DNA from: Acidimicrobiales bacterium
GTDB lineage: Bacteria; Actinomycetota; Acidimicrobiia; Acidimicrobiales; VFJN01
Assembly: GCA_035316325.1 (NCBI GenBank)
Contig: DATHJB010000050.1
Span: 1 to 59,019, forward strand
Length of the DNA stretch: 59,019 nt
Reading direction: 5' to 3'
Shown: positions 17,105 through 26,599 of the stretch, piece after piece
Layout: each line of letters opens with the position of its first letter
How positions within the stretch are numbered: the stretch's first letter is position 1
Notes under the pieces: generated by a model
What the model was told of the DNA's origin: nothing
What the model saw: the letters and a program-made list of their open reading frames with translations, nothing else
Database searches by the model: none
Program-made: the position numbers and the translations under genes

Positions 17105-18166
17105 GTGCTTGAACGACTCGACGAGCTGGAACGGGAGTACGGCGACGTCGAGGCGCGCCTGGCCGACCCGGACCTGATCGCCGACCAGGCGCGGTACCGG
17201 CCGCTGGCGAAGCGCTTCCGGGAGCTGGAGGCGATGGTCACCCGCATCCGGGACCTGCGCCAGAGCGAGGACGACCTGGCGACCGCCCGGGAGATGCTGT
17301 CGAGCGCCTCGGGCGACGACCGGGAGACGATGCGGGCCGAGGTGGAGGAGGCCGAGGCCGCCATCGCCCGGCTCACCGACGAGATCCGCCTGCTGCTCCT
17401 CCCCAAGGACCCCAACGACGAGCGCAACGTGATCGTGGAGATCCGCGGCGCCGAGGGCGGCGAGGAGGCCAACCTCTTCGCCCGCGACCTGTTCGAGATG
17501 TACCGGGCGTTCGCCGGCCGCCAGGGCTGGAAGGTGGAGGTGCTGGGCACCGACGCCTCGGAGCGGGGCGGCTTCAACGAGGTCGTCTTCCTGCTGCGGG
17601 GCGACGGCGTGTGGTCGCGCATGCAGCACGAGGCCGGGCCCCACCGGGTGCAGCGGGTGCCGGTCACCGAGAGCCAGGGCCGCATCCACACGTCGTCGGC
17701 CACGGTGACCGTGCTGCCCGAGGCCGAGGAGGTCGACGTCGACCTCGACCCGAACGACCTGCGCATCGACGTGTATCGCTCGTCGGGTCCCGGTGGTCAG
17801 AGCGTGAACACCACGGATTCGGCGGTCCGGGTGACCCATGTGCCTACCGGTTTGGTCGTAGCGATGCAGGACGAGAAGAGCCAGATCCAGAACCGGGCCA
17901 AGGCACTGCAGGTGCTGCGCTCCCGGCTGCTCAAGCTGGCGCAGGACGAGCAGGCGGCCGAGGCGTCGGCGGCCCGCCGGGGCCAGGTGGGCGGCGGCGG
18001 GCGCTCCGAGAAGGTGCGCACCTACAACTTCAAGGAGAACCGGGTCACGGACCATCGCATCGGCCTCACCCTCCACAAGCTCGACAAGGTGCTCGCCGGG
18101 GAGCTCGACGACGTCAGCGACGCCCTCGTCGCCGACGACCAGGCCCATCGTCTGGCGGACGCATGA
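17105..18166 (+). CDS. prfA: Peptide chain release factor 1
   Basis: Recognises UAA and UAG and triggers peptide release. The 353-aa protein has the GGQ motif at 230-232 in 'SSGPGGQSVNTTDSAV' and PVT at 186-188 in the codon-recognition loop, the RF1 form (RF2 has SPF). Domain 1 is the helical N-terminus. Start is GTG at 17105, with TACCGT 8 nt upstream. Its stop overlaps the start of prmC, which modifies the GGQ glutamine, so the two are coupled. Confidence 0.96.
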   Translation: MLERLDELEREYGDVEARLADPDLIADQARYRPLAKRFRELEAMVTRIRDLRQSEDDLATAREMLSSASGDDRETMRAEVEEAEAAIARLTDEIRLLLLPKDPNDERNVIVEIRGAEGGEEANLFARDLFEMYRAFAGRQGWKVEVLGTDASERGGFNEVVFLLRGDGVWSRMQHEAGPHRVQRVPVTESQGRIHTSSATVTVLPEAEEVDVDLDPNDLRIDVYRSSGPGGQSVNTTDSAVRVTHVPTGLVVAMQDEKSQIQNRAKALQVLRSRLLKLAQDEQAAEASAARRGQVGGGGRSEKVRTYNFKENRVTDHRIGLTLHKLDKVLAGELDDVSDALVADDQAHRLADA

Positions 18167-19026
18167 ACGCAGTGACCACGTGGCGGCAGCTGCTGCGGGA
18201 GGTGACCGCCCAGCTGGCCGGCGGCGACAACGCCGACCAGGAGGCCCGCTGGATGCTCGAGCGGGCCACCGGGTTCGACGCCGGCGAGCTGCAGGTCGCC
18301 CTCGACCGGCCGGCGACCGTGCGGGGCGCCACCCACGTCAACCACATGCTGGAGCGCCGGGTGTCGGGCGAGCCGCTGCAGTACGTGCTCGGCCGCTGGG
18401 GGTTCCGCAGCCTCGACCTCTACGTCGACCGCCGGGTGCTGATCCCCCGCCCCGAGACCGAGGTGCTGGCCGAGCTGGCCCTGGCCGAGGTCGACCGGTT
18501 GGGCGCCCAGATGGCGATCGACCTGGGCACCGGCTCCGGCGCGATCGCCCTGGCCCTGGCCGTCGAGCGGCCCAAGCTCGACGTGTGGGGCACCGAGCTG
18601 TCGCCCGAGGCCCTGGCTGTCGCCCGGGCCAACCTGGCGGGGCTGGGTCGGGCCGCCGTCCGGGTGCGGCTGGCCGAGGGCGACTGGTTCCGGGCGCTGC
18701 CGACCGACCTCCGCGGCCGGGTCGACGTGATCGTGTCGAACCCGCCCTACGTCGCCCAGCACGAGGTGCCCGACCTGCCGCCCGACGTGCGGGAGTGGGA
18801 GCCGGAGCTGGCGCTGGTGTCGGGCGGGCCCGCGGGGCTCGACGACGTGGCGGCCATCGTCGCCGAGGCGCCGTCGTGGCTGACCCGGCCGGGCTCGCTG
18901 CTGGTGGAGATGGCCCCGCACCAGACCGACGCCGCCCGCGACCTGGCCCGGGCCGCCGGCTTCACGTCGGTGTCCGTCTGGCCCGACCTGACCGGCCGCG
19001 ACCGCATCCTCCAGGCCCGCCTGTGA
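18163..19026 (+). CDS. prmC: Release factor glutamine methyltransferase
   Basis: N5-methylates the GGQ glutamine of release factors using SAM. The 287-aa protein has an N-terminal helical substrate domain ending in 'GEPLQYVLG', SAM motif I 'AIDLGTGSGAIALALA' and the catalytic NPPY at 193-196. 'LIPRPETE' is also characteristic. The ATG overlaps the prfA TGA (ATGA), and the stop overlaps the GTG of tsaC, making a tight prfA-prmC-tsaC operon. Confidence 0.95.
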   Translation: MNAVTTWRQLLREVTAQLAGGDNADQEARWMLERATGFDAGELQVALDRPATVRGATHVNHMLERRVSGEPLQYVLGRWGFRSLDLYVDRRVLIPRPETEVLAELALAEVDRLGAQMAIDLGTGSGAIALALAVERPKLDVWGTELSPEALAVARANLAGLGRAAVRVRLAEGDWFRALPTDLRGRVDVIVSNPPYVAQHEVPDLPPDVREWEPELALVSGGPAGLDDVAAIVAEAPSWLTRPGSLLVEMAPHQTDAARDLARAAGFTSVSVWPDLTGRDRILQARL

Positions 19027-19625
19027 CCCTCGCCTCTGTCGACGACGCCGTGGCGGCGTTGCTGGCCGGCGAGGTGGTGGTGCTGCCCACGGAGACCGTC
19101 TACGGCCTCGCGGCGCTCCCCACTGCCACCGAGCGGATCTTCGCACTGAAGGGGCGAGGCCCCGACGTCCCGCTCGCCGTCCTCTGCGCCGACGGCGACC
19201 AGGCGCTGGCGCTCGTGGACGACCCGAGCGACGCCGTGGCCCGGGTGGCCAAGGAGCTGTGGCCCGGGCCGTTGACGCTGGTCCTGCCCCGTCGACCCGG
19301 CCTCGGCTACGAGCTGGGCGAGCCGGCGACGACGATCGGTGTCCGCTGCCCCGACCACGCGTTGGTGCAGGCGATCACCGCCCAGGTCGGACCCATCGCC
19401 GCCAGCAGCGCCAACCTCCACGGCCAACCGACGCCCGACACCGCCGCCGAGGCCGCCCGGGTGTTCGGCGACGGCGTGGCCGCGGTGGTCGAAGGGGGCC
19501 CCTGCAAGGGCGAGCCGTCGACGGTGGTCGACGCCACCGACCCCGACCCGGCCCGCTGGCGGGTCCTGCGCCAGGGGGCCCTGACGATCGACGACGTCCT
19601 GGCTACAGGTCGAGACCGCCCGTAG
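19023..19625 (+). CDS. tsaC: L-threonylcarbamoyladenylate synthase (TsaC/Sua5/YrdC family)
   Basis: Makes threonylcarbamoyl-AMP for the t6A37 modification of ANN-decoding tRNAs. The 200-aa protein consists only of the YrdC domain, with 'VVLPTETVYGLA', the KxR motif (K43, R45) in 'FALKGRG', 'WPGPLTLVL' and 'IAASSANLHGQ'. There is no C-terminal Sua5 domain, so it is the short form. GTG 19023 overlaps the prmC stop. The 3' end overlaps the convergent thiolase-like gene by 23 bp. Confidence 0.92.
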   Translation: MTLASVDDAVAALLAGEVVVLPTETVYGLAALPTATERIFALKGRGPDVPLAVLCADGDQALALVDDPSDAVARVAKELWPGPLTLVLPRRPGLGYELGEPATTIGVRCPDHALVQAITAQVGPIAASSANLHGQPTPDTAAEAARVFGDGVAAVVEGGPCKGEPSTVVDATDPDPARWRVLRQGALTIDDVLATGRDRP

Positions 19626-21102
19626 GGGTGATCTTCACCGAGCGGCCGATCTGCTCGGCCCCGGAGACCAGCTCGGCCAAGGCCTCGGGCACCGTCGAGT
19701 CGGCCCAGGCGCGGCGGCCGTCGTCCAGCAGCACCGTGGCGATGGCCCGTTCGGGCGCCCCGGCTCGGTCGTGCGCCACCGACCACGACTCCACCAGGCC
19801 CGACACGCCCGACGGCCCCGGGTCCTCGCACAGCTCCCGGGCCGGGAGGGCGTCGACCTCGGCCTGCACCGACGACAAGCGGAACTCGCCCGCCGGCGGC
19901 GGCTCGGTGGAATAGAGCCCCACGGCGTGCTTCGTGAGGTAGCCGCCGTTGGCCGACACCAGCCCCAACGACCCCGGATCCGACCGCAGCACCCCCACCA
20001 TCGCCGCCAGCGAGTGGCTCACGTAGTTGTTCCACGGGCCCCCGGCGAACGACAGCCCGCCGGTGACGGTCAGGTCACGACCGGTCGACAGCCCCAGCTC
20101 GGCGGCCGCCACCTCCACCGCCGAGGGGAAGCACGAGTACAGGTCGGCGTGGGCCACGTCGTCGGCGCTCCGTCCCGCCAGGCCGAACAGCGCCCGACCC
20201 GCCAGCCGTATCGCCGGCGACGACGCCAGGTCGGCCCGGTGCGAGACGGCGTAGTGGTCGTGGGCGTCGGTGACGGCCCACGGGAACACCCAGCGATCCG
20301 ACGGCACCCCCAGCGCCCGGGCCCGCTCGACCGACGTGAGGATCAGCCCGGCGCCCTGGTCGACGGCGTTGTTGGCGTTCATCACCTTCGTGTACGGCCA
20401 CGAGATCCAGCGGTTCGACTCCGACGGCGTGCGCACCTCGGAGGGCGTCAGCGCCTGCTGCACCCAGGCGTGCGGGTTGGCGGCGGCCACCTCCGAGAAC
20501 CGGGACCACAGCCGGCCGACGTGGTCCAGGTGCTCGTCCACCGACCGTCCCAGCCGGTGCCGGAAGGCCTGCTCGAACAGCGGGTAGACCTGCGTCGGCA
20601 TGACGACGCCCCGGGCCACCTCGCCCGGGTGGTTGAGCTGCATCTCGTCGGCCGTCCGCCGGGCCGGAGCGTCGTCGGCGGACCACGGCGTCCACCCCAG
20701 CTCCTTGCCGCCCCCGAACGCGGACCGCGACCGCCACGCCTCGGCACCCCCGATCAGCACGAGGTCGTGCGCCCCCGAGGCGATGTCGCGGCACGCCTGG
20801 GCCACCAGCGCCTGCGGCTCGTTACCGCCCATCGGGCTGAGCGCGGTGTCCCGCGGCGACGCCCCCAACCGGGCCGCCACCAGGGCCGCGGGGTCGGCGT
20901 AGCGCCACGACAGCAGCTGGACGACCCACACCGCGTCGGCCTCGGTCAGGAGCCGGTCGCCCGCCGCCCCCGAGTCCGTCGCGGCCCGTCGCAACGCCTC
21001 CGTGAGGAGGTCGACGGGTTCCACAGGTGACTCTCCGCGGTCGACCCGGTTGCTCCACTGACCCCCGCCGACGATGACGGGGAGACGGGGATCCAGTGCC
21101 AC
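19603..21102 (-). CDS. Thiolase-like protein lacking the canonical nucleophile
   Basis: A 499-aa protein of the thiolase fold, usually annotated acetyl-CoA acetyltransferase. The segment 'QACRDIASGAHDLVLIGGAEA' aligns with the thiolase core, but the position of the catalytic cysteine is occupied by Gly (G93 in 'MGGNEPQ'). The GHP motif appears as 'AGGPWNNY' and the final CxG motif as 'SANGGYLTKH'. The C-terminal 110 residues look like an OB-fold extension. It may bind acyl-CoA or act as a partner subunit and not condense or cleave. GTG at 21102 has GGGAGG upstream. It interrupts an otherwise plus-strand housekeeping series. Confidence 0.78.
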   Translation of the reverse strand: MALDPRLPVIVGGGQWSNRVDRGESPVEPVDLLTEALRRAATDSGAAGDRLLTEADAVWVVQLLSWRYADPAALVAARLGASPRDTALSPMGGNEPQALVAQACRDIASGAHDLVLIGGAEAWRSRSAFGGGKELGWTPWSADDAPARRTADEMQLNHPGEVARGVVMPTQVYPLFEQAFRHRLGRSVDEHLDHVGRLWSRFSEVAAANPHAWVQQALTPSEVRTPSESNRWISWPYTKVMNANNAVDQGAGLILTSVERARALGVPSDRWVFPWAVTDAHDHYAVSHRADLASSPAIRLAGRALFGLAGRSADDVAHADLYSCFPSAVEVAAAELGLSTGRDLTVTGGLSFAGGPWNNYVSHSLAAMVGVLRSDPGSLGLVSANGGYLTKHAVGLYSTEPPPAGEFRLSSVQAEVDALPARELCEDPGPSGVSGLVESWSVAHDRAGAPERAIATVLLDDGRRAWADSTVPEALAELVSGAEQIGRSVKITPTGGLDL

Positions 21103-21156
21103 GCGGCCTCCCGAATGCTTGCGATCTGGTGAACTTGACCCGGCGGTCAACTGTAG

Positions 21157-21765
21157 GTGGGGCACTTCACCCCTACAATCCCGAGCATCAAGATCCTCCT
21201 GGTCTGCACGGCCAACCAGTGCCGCTCCCCCATGGCCGAAGGCCTCCTCCGCGCGCAGCTCGCCGCGGCGGGCATCGGCGCGCAGGTGGGCTCGGCCGGT
21301 CTGCTGCCCGGCGGATCCCCCGCCCAGCCCGAAGCGGTGGCGGTGATGGCGGAGCGTGGCATCGACATCACCCGCCACGTGAGCTGCCAGCTCACCCCCG
21401 AGATCGCCCGGTCGGCCAACCTGGTGCTGGGCATGGCGCGGCAGCACGTGCGGGAGGCCTGCGTCGGTTACGGCGCCCTCCTGCAGCGGGCGTTCACGCT
21501 CAAGGAGCTGGTGCGCCGGGGCGAGGACGTCGGCCCCCGCCGGGTGGACGAGACCCTCTACACGTGGCTCGGCCGCGCCGGCAGCGGCCGCCGCCCCAAC
21601 GACCTGGTGGGCGATTCCGAGTTCGACGACATCGCCGACCCGATCGGCAAGTCGCGGGCCTTCTACGAGCAGACGGCCGAGGAGCTGGACGAGTTGCTGC
21701 GACGCTTCGTGGATCGGGTGGTGGGCGCGGAGAGGCGCAGCGGTGCGGGTCAGCATCGGTTCTGA
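21157..21765 (+). CDS. Low-molecular-weight protein-tyrosine-phosphatase family protein
   Basis: A phosphatase or arsenate-reductase-like protein with the CX5R P-loop 'CTANQCRS' at its N-terminus and a late aspartate in 'DIADPIGKS' as general acid (DP motif). Actinobacterial members next to rpiB are thought to dephosphorylate tyrosine in signalling or exopolysaccharide control; the substrate is unknown. The only normal start codon is GTG at 21157, but TACAAT (21174-21179) is a good -10 box and would place transcription near 21187, where an ATC codon begins the family-typical sequence (I/M)KILLVCT. Start is therefore uncertain. It overlaps rpiB by 23 bp. Confidence 0.85.
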   Translation: MGHFTPTIPSIKILLVCTANQCRSPMAEGLLRAQLAAAGIGAQVGSAGLLPGGSPAQPEAVAVMAERGIDITRHVSCQLTPEIARSANLVLGMARQHVREACVGYGALLQRAFTLKELVRRGEDVGPRRVDETLYTWLGRAGSGRRPNDLVGDSEFDDIADPIGKSRAFYEQTAEELDELLRRFVDRVVGAERRSGAGQHRF

Positions 21766-22186
21766 CCACGCCGGGTTCCTGCTCAAGCAGCATCTCGTCG
21801 AGACACTGACGCAGCTGGGGCACGAGGTGGTCGACATCGGCACCGACAGCGAGGCGTCGGTCGACTACCCGCCGATCTGCGCCGCGGTGGGCCGCATGGT
21901 CGCCAAGGGCGAGGTCGAGCGGGGCATCGTGCTCGGCGGCTCCGGTCAGGGCGAGCAGATCGCGGCCAACAAGGTGCACGGCGTGCGGGCGGCCCTGTGC
22001 AACGACCTGTACCTCGCCCGGATGTCGCGCCAGCACAACGACGCCAACGTCCTCTCGCTGGGCGGGCGCATCGTCGCCCCGGCCCTGGCCGACGAGATCG
22101 TGCAGCTCTGGCTGGACACGCCGTTCGACGGCGGACGCCACGAGCGTAGGATCGGCCAGATCGCCGACATCGAGCGCGAGTCCTGA
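21743..22186 (+). CDS. rpiB: Ribose-5-phosphate isomerase B
   Basis: Interconverts ribose-5-phosphate and ribulose-5-phosphate in the pentose phosphate pathway. The 147-aa protein begins [12 protein letters not shown] with the family Asp-His pair. It has '[14 protein letters not shown]' where E. coli has a catalytic cysteine; the Glu in this loop serves as base in the mycobacterial enzyme, so this is the actinobacterial type. GTG 21743 lies inside the phosphatase gene, indicating coupling. glyA follows after 50 bp. Confidence 0.94.
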   Translation: MRVSIGSDHAGFLLKQHLVETLTQLGHEVVDIGTDSEASVDYPPICAAVGRMVAKGEVERGIVLGGSGQGEQIAANKVHGVRAALCNDLYLARMSRQHNDANVLSLGGRIVAPALADEIVQLWLDTPFDGGRHERRIGQIADIERES

Positions 22187-22236
22187 GCCCTCCGGGCCAC
22201 GCACCGCGCGCGACACGTACCACCGAGGAAGCCGCC

Positions 22237-23481
22237 ATGCCCTGGCCCACCGTCAACGACGACGAGCTGTTCGGCTTGATCGACCGCGAGGTCGAGCGCC
22301 AGAACACCACGCTCCAGCTGATCGCCAGCGAGAACTTCACCTCGCCGGCCGTGCTGCGGGCCACCGGCTCGGTCCTCACCAACAAGTACAGCGAGGGCTA
22401 CCCGTCGAAGCGCTACTACGGCGGCAACGAGGTGATCGACCAGGTGGAGGAGCTGGCCCGCACCCGGGCCCGCGAGCTCTTCGGCGCCGAGCACGCCAAC
22501 GTGCAGCCCCACTCCGGCGCCAACGCCAACATGGCGGTGTACATGGCGCTGCTGGAGCCGGGCGACACCGTGCTGGGCCTGCGCCTCGACCAGGGCGGCC
22601 ACCTCACGCACGGCTCCCCGGTGAACGCCAGCGGCCGGCTGTACCACTTCGTGTCGTACGGGGTGACCCCCAGCGACGAGCGCATCGACGTCGACCAGAT
22701 CCGCGACCTGGCGCTCGAGCACCGGCCCAAGCTGATCGTCACGGGGGCCACGGCGTACCCCCGGATCATCGACCCCGAGCCCTTCCGGCAGATCGCCGAC
22801 GAGGTGGGCGCGCTGTTCATGTTCGACGCGGCCCACATCGCCGGGCTGATCGCCGGCGGCGTCCACCCCAACCCGGTGCCGTTCGCCGACGTCGTCACGT
22901 TCACCACCCACAAGACGCTGCGGGGACCCCGTTCCGGGTGCATCCTGTCGACGGCGGCGCTGGGTACCCAGATCGACAAGGCCGTGTTCCCCGGCTTCCA
23001 GGGTGGTCCGCTCGACCACGTGATCGCCGCCAAGGCCGTGGCCTTCCACGAGGCCGTCCAGCCGGAGTTCAAGGTCTACGCGCAGCAGATCGTGGCCAAC
23101 GCGGCGGCGCTGGCCGAGGCGCTGGCGGGCCAGGGGCTGCGGCTGGTGTCGGGCGGCACCGACAACCACCTGATGCTGGTCGACCTGCGCAGCTTCGACC
23201 CGGAGCTGTCGGGCAAGAAGGCCCGCCTGGTGCTCGACCGGGCCGGCATCAGCCTCAACGAGAACACCGTGCCCGACGATCCGCGGCCGCCCTACATCAC
23301 CAGTGGCCTGCGCATCGGCACGCCGGCGGTCACCACCCAGGGCCTGCGCGAGGCCGAGATGGCGGACGTCGCAGCGCTCATCCACCGGGTGCTGACCCAC
23401 CGGGACGACGATGCCGAGCTGGCCGCGGTGCGCGACGAGGTGCTGGCGCTCTGCTCCAAGTTCACGCCGTACCCCTCCTGA
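22237..23481 (+). CDS. glyA: Serine hydroxymethyltransferase
   Basis: Converts serine and tetrahydrofolate to glycine and methylene-THF with PLP. The 414-aa protein has '[12 protein letters not shown]', '[12 protein letters not shown]', '[13 protein letters not shown]' and the PLP lysine K226 in '[10 protein letters not shown]'. Length and motifs are standard. It lies between rpiB and the WecA-like gene, the usual actinobacterial order. Confidence 0.96.
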   Translation: MPWPTVNDDELFGLIDREVERQNTTLQLIASENFTSPAVLRATGSVLTNKYSEGYPSKRYYGGNEVIDQVEELARTRARELFGAEHANVQPHSGANANMAVYMALLEPGDTVLGLRLDQGGHLTHGSPVNASGRLYHFVSYGVTPSDERIDVDQIRDLALEHRPKLIVTGATAYPRIIDPEPFRQIADEVGALFMFDAAHIAGLIAGGVHPNPVPFADVVTFTTHKTLRGPRSGCILSTAALGTQIDKAVFPGFQGGPLDHVIAAKAVAFHEAVQPEFKVYAQQIVANAAALAEALAGQGLRLVSGGTDNHLMLVDLRSFDPELSGKKARLVLDRAGISLNENTVPDDPRPPYITSGLRIGTPAVTTQGLREAEMADVAALIHRVLTHRDDDAELAAVRDEVLALCSKFTPYPS

Positions 23482-23506
23482 GCCTGAGTTCGAGTCCGAG
23501 TCGTAA

Positions 23507-24631
23507 GTGGAAGGGCTGACGGAGAGCGGGTACCTGCCTGTCGTCGGGATCGCGTTCGCCGTCTCGTTCCTGAGCATGCCGCTGTTGCGGGCGCTGTCGT
23601 TCCGCTGGGGCGTGGTCGTGAACCCCGACCCCCGCCGGGTCCACAAGCACCCGACGGCGCTGCTGGGCGGTGTCGGCATCCTGGGCGGCTTCCTGGCAGG
23701 GATGGTCGTGGCGTGGGCGGGCGGCGACTTCGACGCCACCTTCCAGACGATCACGCCGCCCCTGGGCGTGGCGCTGGCGGCGATCGCCATGTACCTGGTG
23801 GGCCAGCTCGACGACCTGCGCGACGTGTCGGCCCCCGCCAAGATGGCCGGGATGGTGCTCTCGGGCAGCATCCTGTCGCTGGCCGGCGTCACCATCCTGT
23901 TCTTCCGGGTGCCGTTCTTCGGCCTGTTCTCGCTGTCGCCCGACCTGTCGGCCTTCGTCACCGTGGTGTGGGTGGTGGGGATGGCCAACGCCATCAACCT
24001 GATCGACGGGCTCGACGGCCTGGCGGGCGGGATCGTGGCGATCGCCGCCGGCGCGTTCCTGCTCTACGGCGAGCGGCTCAACGACCAGGGGATCATCGAC
24101 AGCGGCAACATCGGCCCGCTGATCGCCGCCTGCGTGCTGGGGACGTGCCTGGGCTACCTGCCCTGGAACGTCCACCCCGCCCGGATCTTCATGGGCGACG
24201 CCGGGGCGCTGCAGCTGGGCCTGCTGATGGCGGCGGCGACGATCGCGGTGGGCGGCAACACGCCTCCGGACGTGGAGTTCTCCGGTCAGGCCTTCTTCTT
24301 CTTCGCCCCGCTGTTCCTGCCGCTGGTGATCCTGGGCGTGCCCATCCTCGACACGCTGTGGGCGATCCTGCGCCGGGCGTCGAAGCGCTCGGGCGTGTCG
24401 GTCGCCGACAAGGGCCACCTGCACCACCGGCTGATGGCCCTGGGTCACGGCCAATGGCGCAGCGTGCTCATCCTGTGGACGTGGACCGCCCTCCTGTCGG
24501 CCCTGGTGCTGTACCCCGCCTACACGGGCCGGGGCAACGCGGCGGTCCCCATCGGGATCGCCGCCCTCGCGCTCCTCCTGTTCACCCTGTTCGCCCCCGG
24601 GATCCGGGCCCGGCGGACGAACGGGGAGTGA
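23507..24631 (+). CDS. WecA/TagO-type undecaprenyl-phosphate sugar-1-phosphate transferase
   Basis: Integral membrane enzyme that puts a HexNAc-1-phosphate on undecaprenyl (or decaprenyl) phosphate to begin a cell-surface glycan. The 374-aa protein has about ten membrane segments and the family's cytoplasmic motifs: 'GQLDDLRDV', 'NAINLIDGLDGLAGG', 'FMGDAGALQLG' and the sugar-recognition 'HLHHRL'. GTG start at 23507. It sits immediately before the ATP synthase operon, as in many actinobacteria. Whether the donor is UDP-GlcNAc is inferred from the family. Confidence 0.9.
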   Translation: MEGLTESGYLPVVGIAFAVSFLSMPLLRALSFRWGVVVNPDPRRVHKHPTALLGGVGILGGFLAGMVVAWAGGDFDATFQTITPPLGVALAAIAMYLVGQLDDLRDVSAPAKMAGMVLSGSILSLAGVTILFFRVPFFGLFSLSPDLSAFVTVVWVVGMANAINLIDGLDGLAGGIVAIAAGAFLLYGERLNDQGIIDSGNIGPLIAACVLGTCLGYLPWNVHPARIFMGDAGALQLGLLMAAATIAVGGNTPPDVEFSGQAFFFFAPLFLPLVILGVPILDTLWAILRRASKRSGVSVADKGHLHHRLMALGHGQWRSVLILWTWTALLSALVLYPAYTGRGNAAVPIGIAALALLLFTLFAPGIRARRTNGE

Positions 24632-24715
24632 CGGTCGGGTGGCGATCTTTCGCTGGGGAGAACTCTTGCTCGCGAGGTTGCTAACCTCCGGCGCCGACCG
24701 GTGACGACGGGGAAT

Positions 24716-24745
24716 TTGCCCACGCACATTCCTGTTCCCTAGATT
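24716..24745 (+). promoter_or_regulatory. Candidate promoter of the ATP synthase operon
   Basis: TTGCCC (24716-24721), an 18-nt spacer and TAGATT (24740-24745) lie in the 151-bp gap before the first atp gene. The transcript would have a leader of about 30 nt containing an ACGGGGA ribosome site. Nothing else is evident in this gap. Confidence 0.45.
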
Positions 24746-24782
24746 GGGAAACAGTTCACAAGCTCGCCAGACGGGGACAACG

Positions 24783-25070
24783 GTGTTCGATCTCACTGCG
24801 AGGCAGAAGCTGAATCGGGGTTACTCCGACGGACTGGCGCGGGCCCTGGAGATCGTGGTCACGCCCCTGCTCCTCGGCTTTCTCGGCCGGGTGGTCGACG
24901 GCTGGCTGGGTACGGAGCCCTTCCTGATGATCGCCTTCGGCTCCTTCGGTGCCGCCGGCATCGTCGTCAAGCTGTGGCTCGGCTACGACCGTGAGATGCG
25001 CAAGCACGAGGCCGCGCTGCCCGGCGCCCGCCCGCCGAAGGAAGGCAGCCTGAAGGAAGGCACGACATGA
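24783..25070 (+). CDS. AtpZ/AtpI-type glycine-zipper protein of the ATP synthase operon
   Basis: A 95-aa protein with two predicted membrane helices ('TPLLLGFLGRVVDGWLG' and 'LMIAFGSFGAAGIVVKLWLG') rich in small residues. It fits the ATPase_gene1/AtpZ-AtpI families found at the start of atp operons, which help c-ring assembly or act as Mg transporters. GTG 24783 has a GGGG ribosome site at suitable spacing; a TTG at 24744 would lie in the promoter. The stop overlaps the next ATG (ATGA). Confidence 0.8.
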   Translation: MFDLTARQKLNRGYSDGLARALEIVVTPLLLGFLGRVVDGWLGTEPFLMIAFGSFGAAGIVVKLWLGYDREMRKHEAALPGARPPKEGSLKEGTT

Positions 25071-25525
25071 GCGCGGCCTACTTCACCGGCGGCCCTCCGG
25101 GCGACGCCGAGGCGCCCGAGCGTCAGGTGGCGCTCGACATGACGAAGCGGGCCCTGCCGTTCGCGCCGCTCCCCGTCGCCGTGTGCGCCCTCGTGTGGGG
25201 CACGGCCGGTGCCGCCTCGGCGCTGTTCGCCGTGGTGCTCGTGCTGGTGAACTTCGCGGCGGCGGCCTGGTCGCTCGGCGTCGCCGCCCGCATCAACTAC
25301 GCCCTTTTGATGGGCGTGGCCCTCTTCGGTTATCTCTTGCGGCTCGCCCTGATCTTCGCCGCGGTCTTCGCGGTGAAGGATGCGTCCTGGGTCGAACCGA
25401 CGGCGCTCGGCGTCACGCTGGTCGTCACCCACCTCGGGCTCCTGGTCTGGGAGACCCGCTACGTCTCTGCATCGCTCGCCTTCCCGGGCCTGAAGCCCGC
25501 CGCCAAGGAGAACGCATCCCGGTGA
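25067..25525 (+). CDS. ATP synthase subunit I-like membrane protein
   Basis: A 152-aa protein with about four membrane helices, first after 'TKRALPFAPLPVAVCALVWG'. Size, position between the AtpZ-like gene and atpB, and the closing helix 'LGLLVWETRYVS' fit the AtpI/subunit I group implicated in c-ring assembly. Sequence conservation in this family is weak, so the call leans on context. It is coupled to both neighbours by 4-bp overlaps. Confidence 0.72.
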   Translation: MSAAYFTGGPPGDAEAPERQVALDMTKRALPFAPLPVAVCALVWGTAGAASALFAVVLVLVNFAAAAWSLGVAARINYALLMGVALFGYLLRLALIFAAVFAVKDASWVEPTALGVTLVVTHLGLLVWETRYVSASLAFPGLKPAAKENASR

Positions 25526-26280
25526 TCCTCGGACTCGACTTCCCGCCGCTCAGCCACATCGTCAACTGGCCGGAGCTCTTCGGCGACGACACGTACGGGA
25601 TCAACAAGGTCATCCTCGTCTACGCGGCCGCCGCCGCCCTGACGATGGCGATCTTCATCGTCGGCAACAAGAAGCAGCTCGTACCGAGCGGTGCTCAGAA
25701 CCTCGCCGAGATGTCGGTGGAGTTCGTCGAGGAGCAGATCGTGCTCCCGACCATCGGCCCCAAGGGCCTGCGCTACGCGCCTCTGTTGACGTCGTTCTTC
25801 TTCTTCATCCTCTTCTGCAACATCTTCGAGATCGTGCCGTTCATCCAGATGCCGGCCACGGCCCGCATCGCCCTGCCGGCGTTCCTGGCGATCCTTGCCT
25901 ACGTCATCTACCACGGCTCCGGGTTCAAGGAGCACGGGCTCGGCTACATCAAGCACGCCCTGGTGGTGCCCGACCTGCCGCTGCCGATGCACATCCTCGT
26001 GGTGCCGATCGAGTTCATCTCGAAGTTCCTGGTGCAGCCCTTCTCGCACGCCGTACGACTCTTCGCCAACCTGCTGGCGGGCCACATCCTGCTGGTCACC
26101 TTCGGCATCCTCAGCGCCTCGCTGTGGACGCTCGACTGGTATGCGATCTTCCTGCCGCTCCCGGTGATCGCGGTGGTCTTCTTCACCGCCTTCGAGATCC
26201 TCGTCTCGTTCCTCCAGGCCTACGTGTTCGCCCTGCTGGCCGGCGTGTACATCGGCTCCGCCATCAGCCACGAGCACTGA
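25522..26280 (+). CDS. atpB: ATP synthase subunit a
   Basis: Membrane stator subunit forming the proton half-channels. The 252-aa protein has five to six helices and the essential arginine R179 in 'SHAVRLFANLLAGH', with partner residues in the last helices ('FEILVSFLQAYVFALLAGVYIGSA'). GTG 25522 overlaps the preceding stop; AAGGAG lies 11 nt upstream. First core gene of atpBEFHAGDC. Confidence 0.95.
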   Translation: MILGLDFPPLSHIVNWPELFGDDTYGINKVILVYAAAAALTMAIFIVGNKKQLVPSGAQNLAEMSVEFVEEQIVLPTIGPKGLRYAPLLTSFFFFILFCNIFEIVPFIQMPATARIALPAFLAILAYVIYHGSGFKEHGLGYIKHALVVPDLPLPMHILVVPIEFISKFLVQPFSHAVRLFANLLAGHILLVTFGILSASLWTLDWYAIFLPLPVIAVVFFTAFEILVSFLQAYVFALLAGVYIGSAISHEH

Positions 26281-26583
<303 letters not shown>

Positions 26584-26599
26584 GAGGGAGACGCATCCC

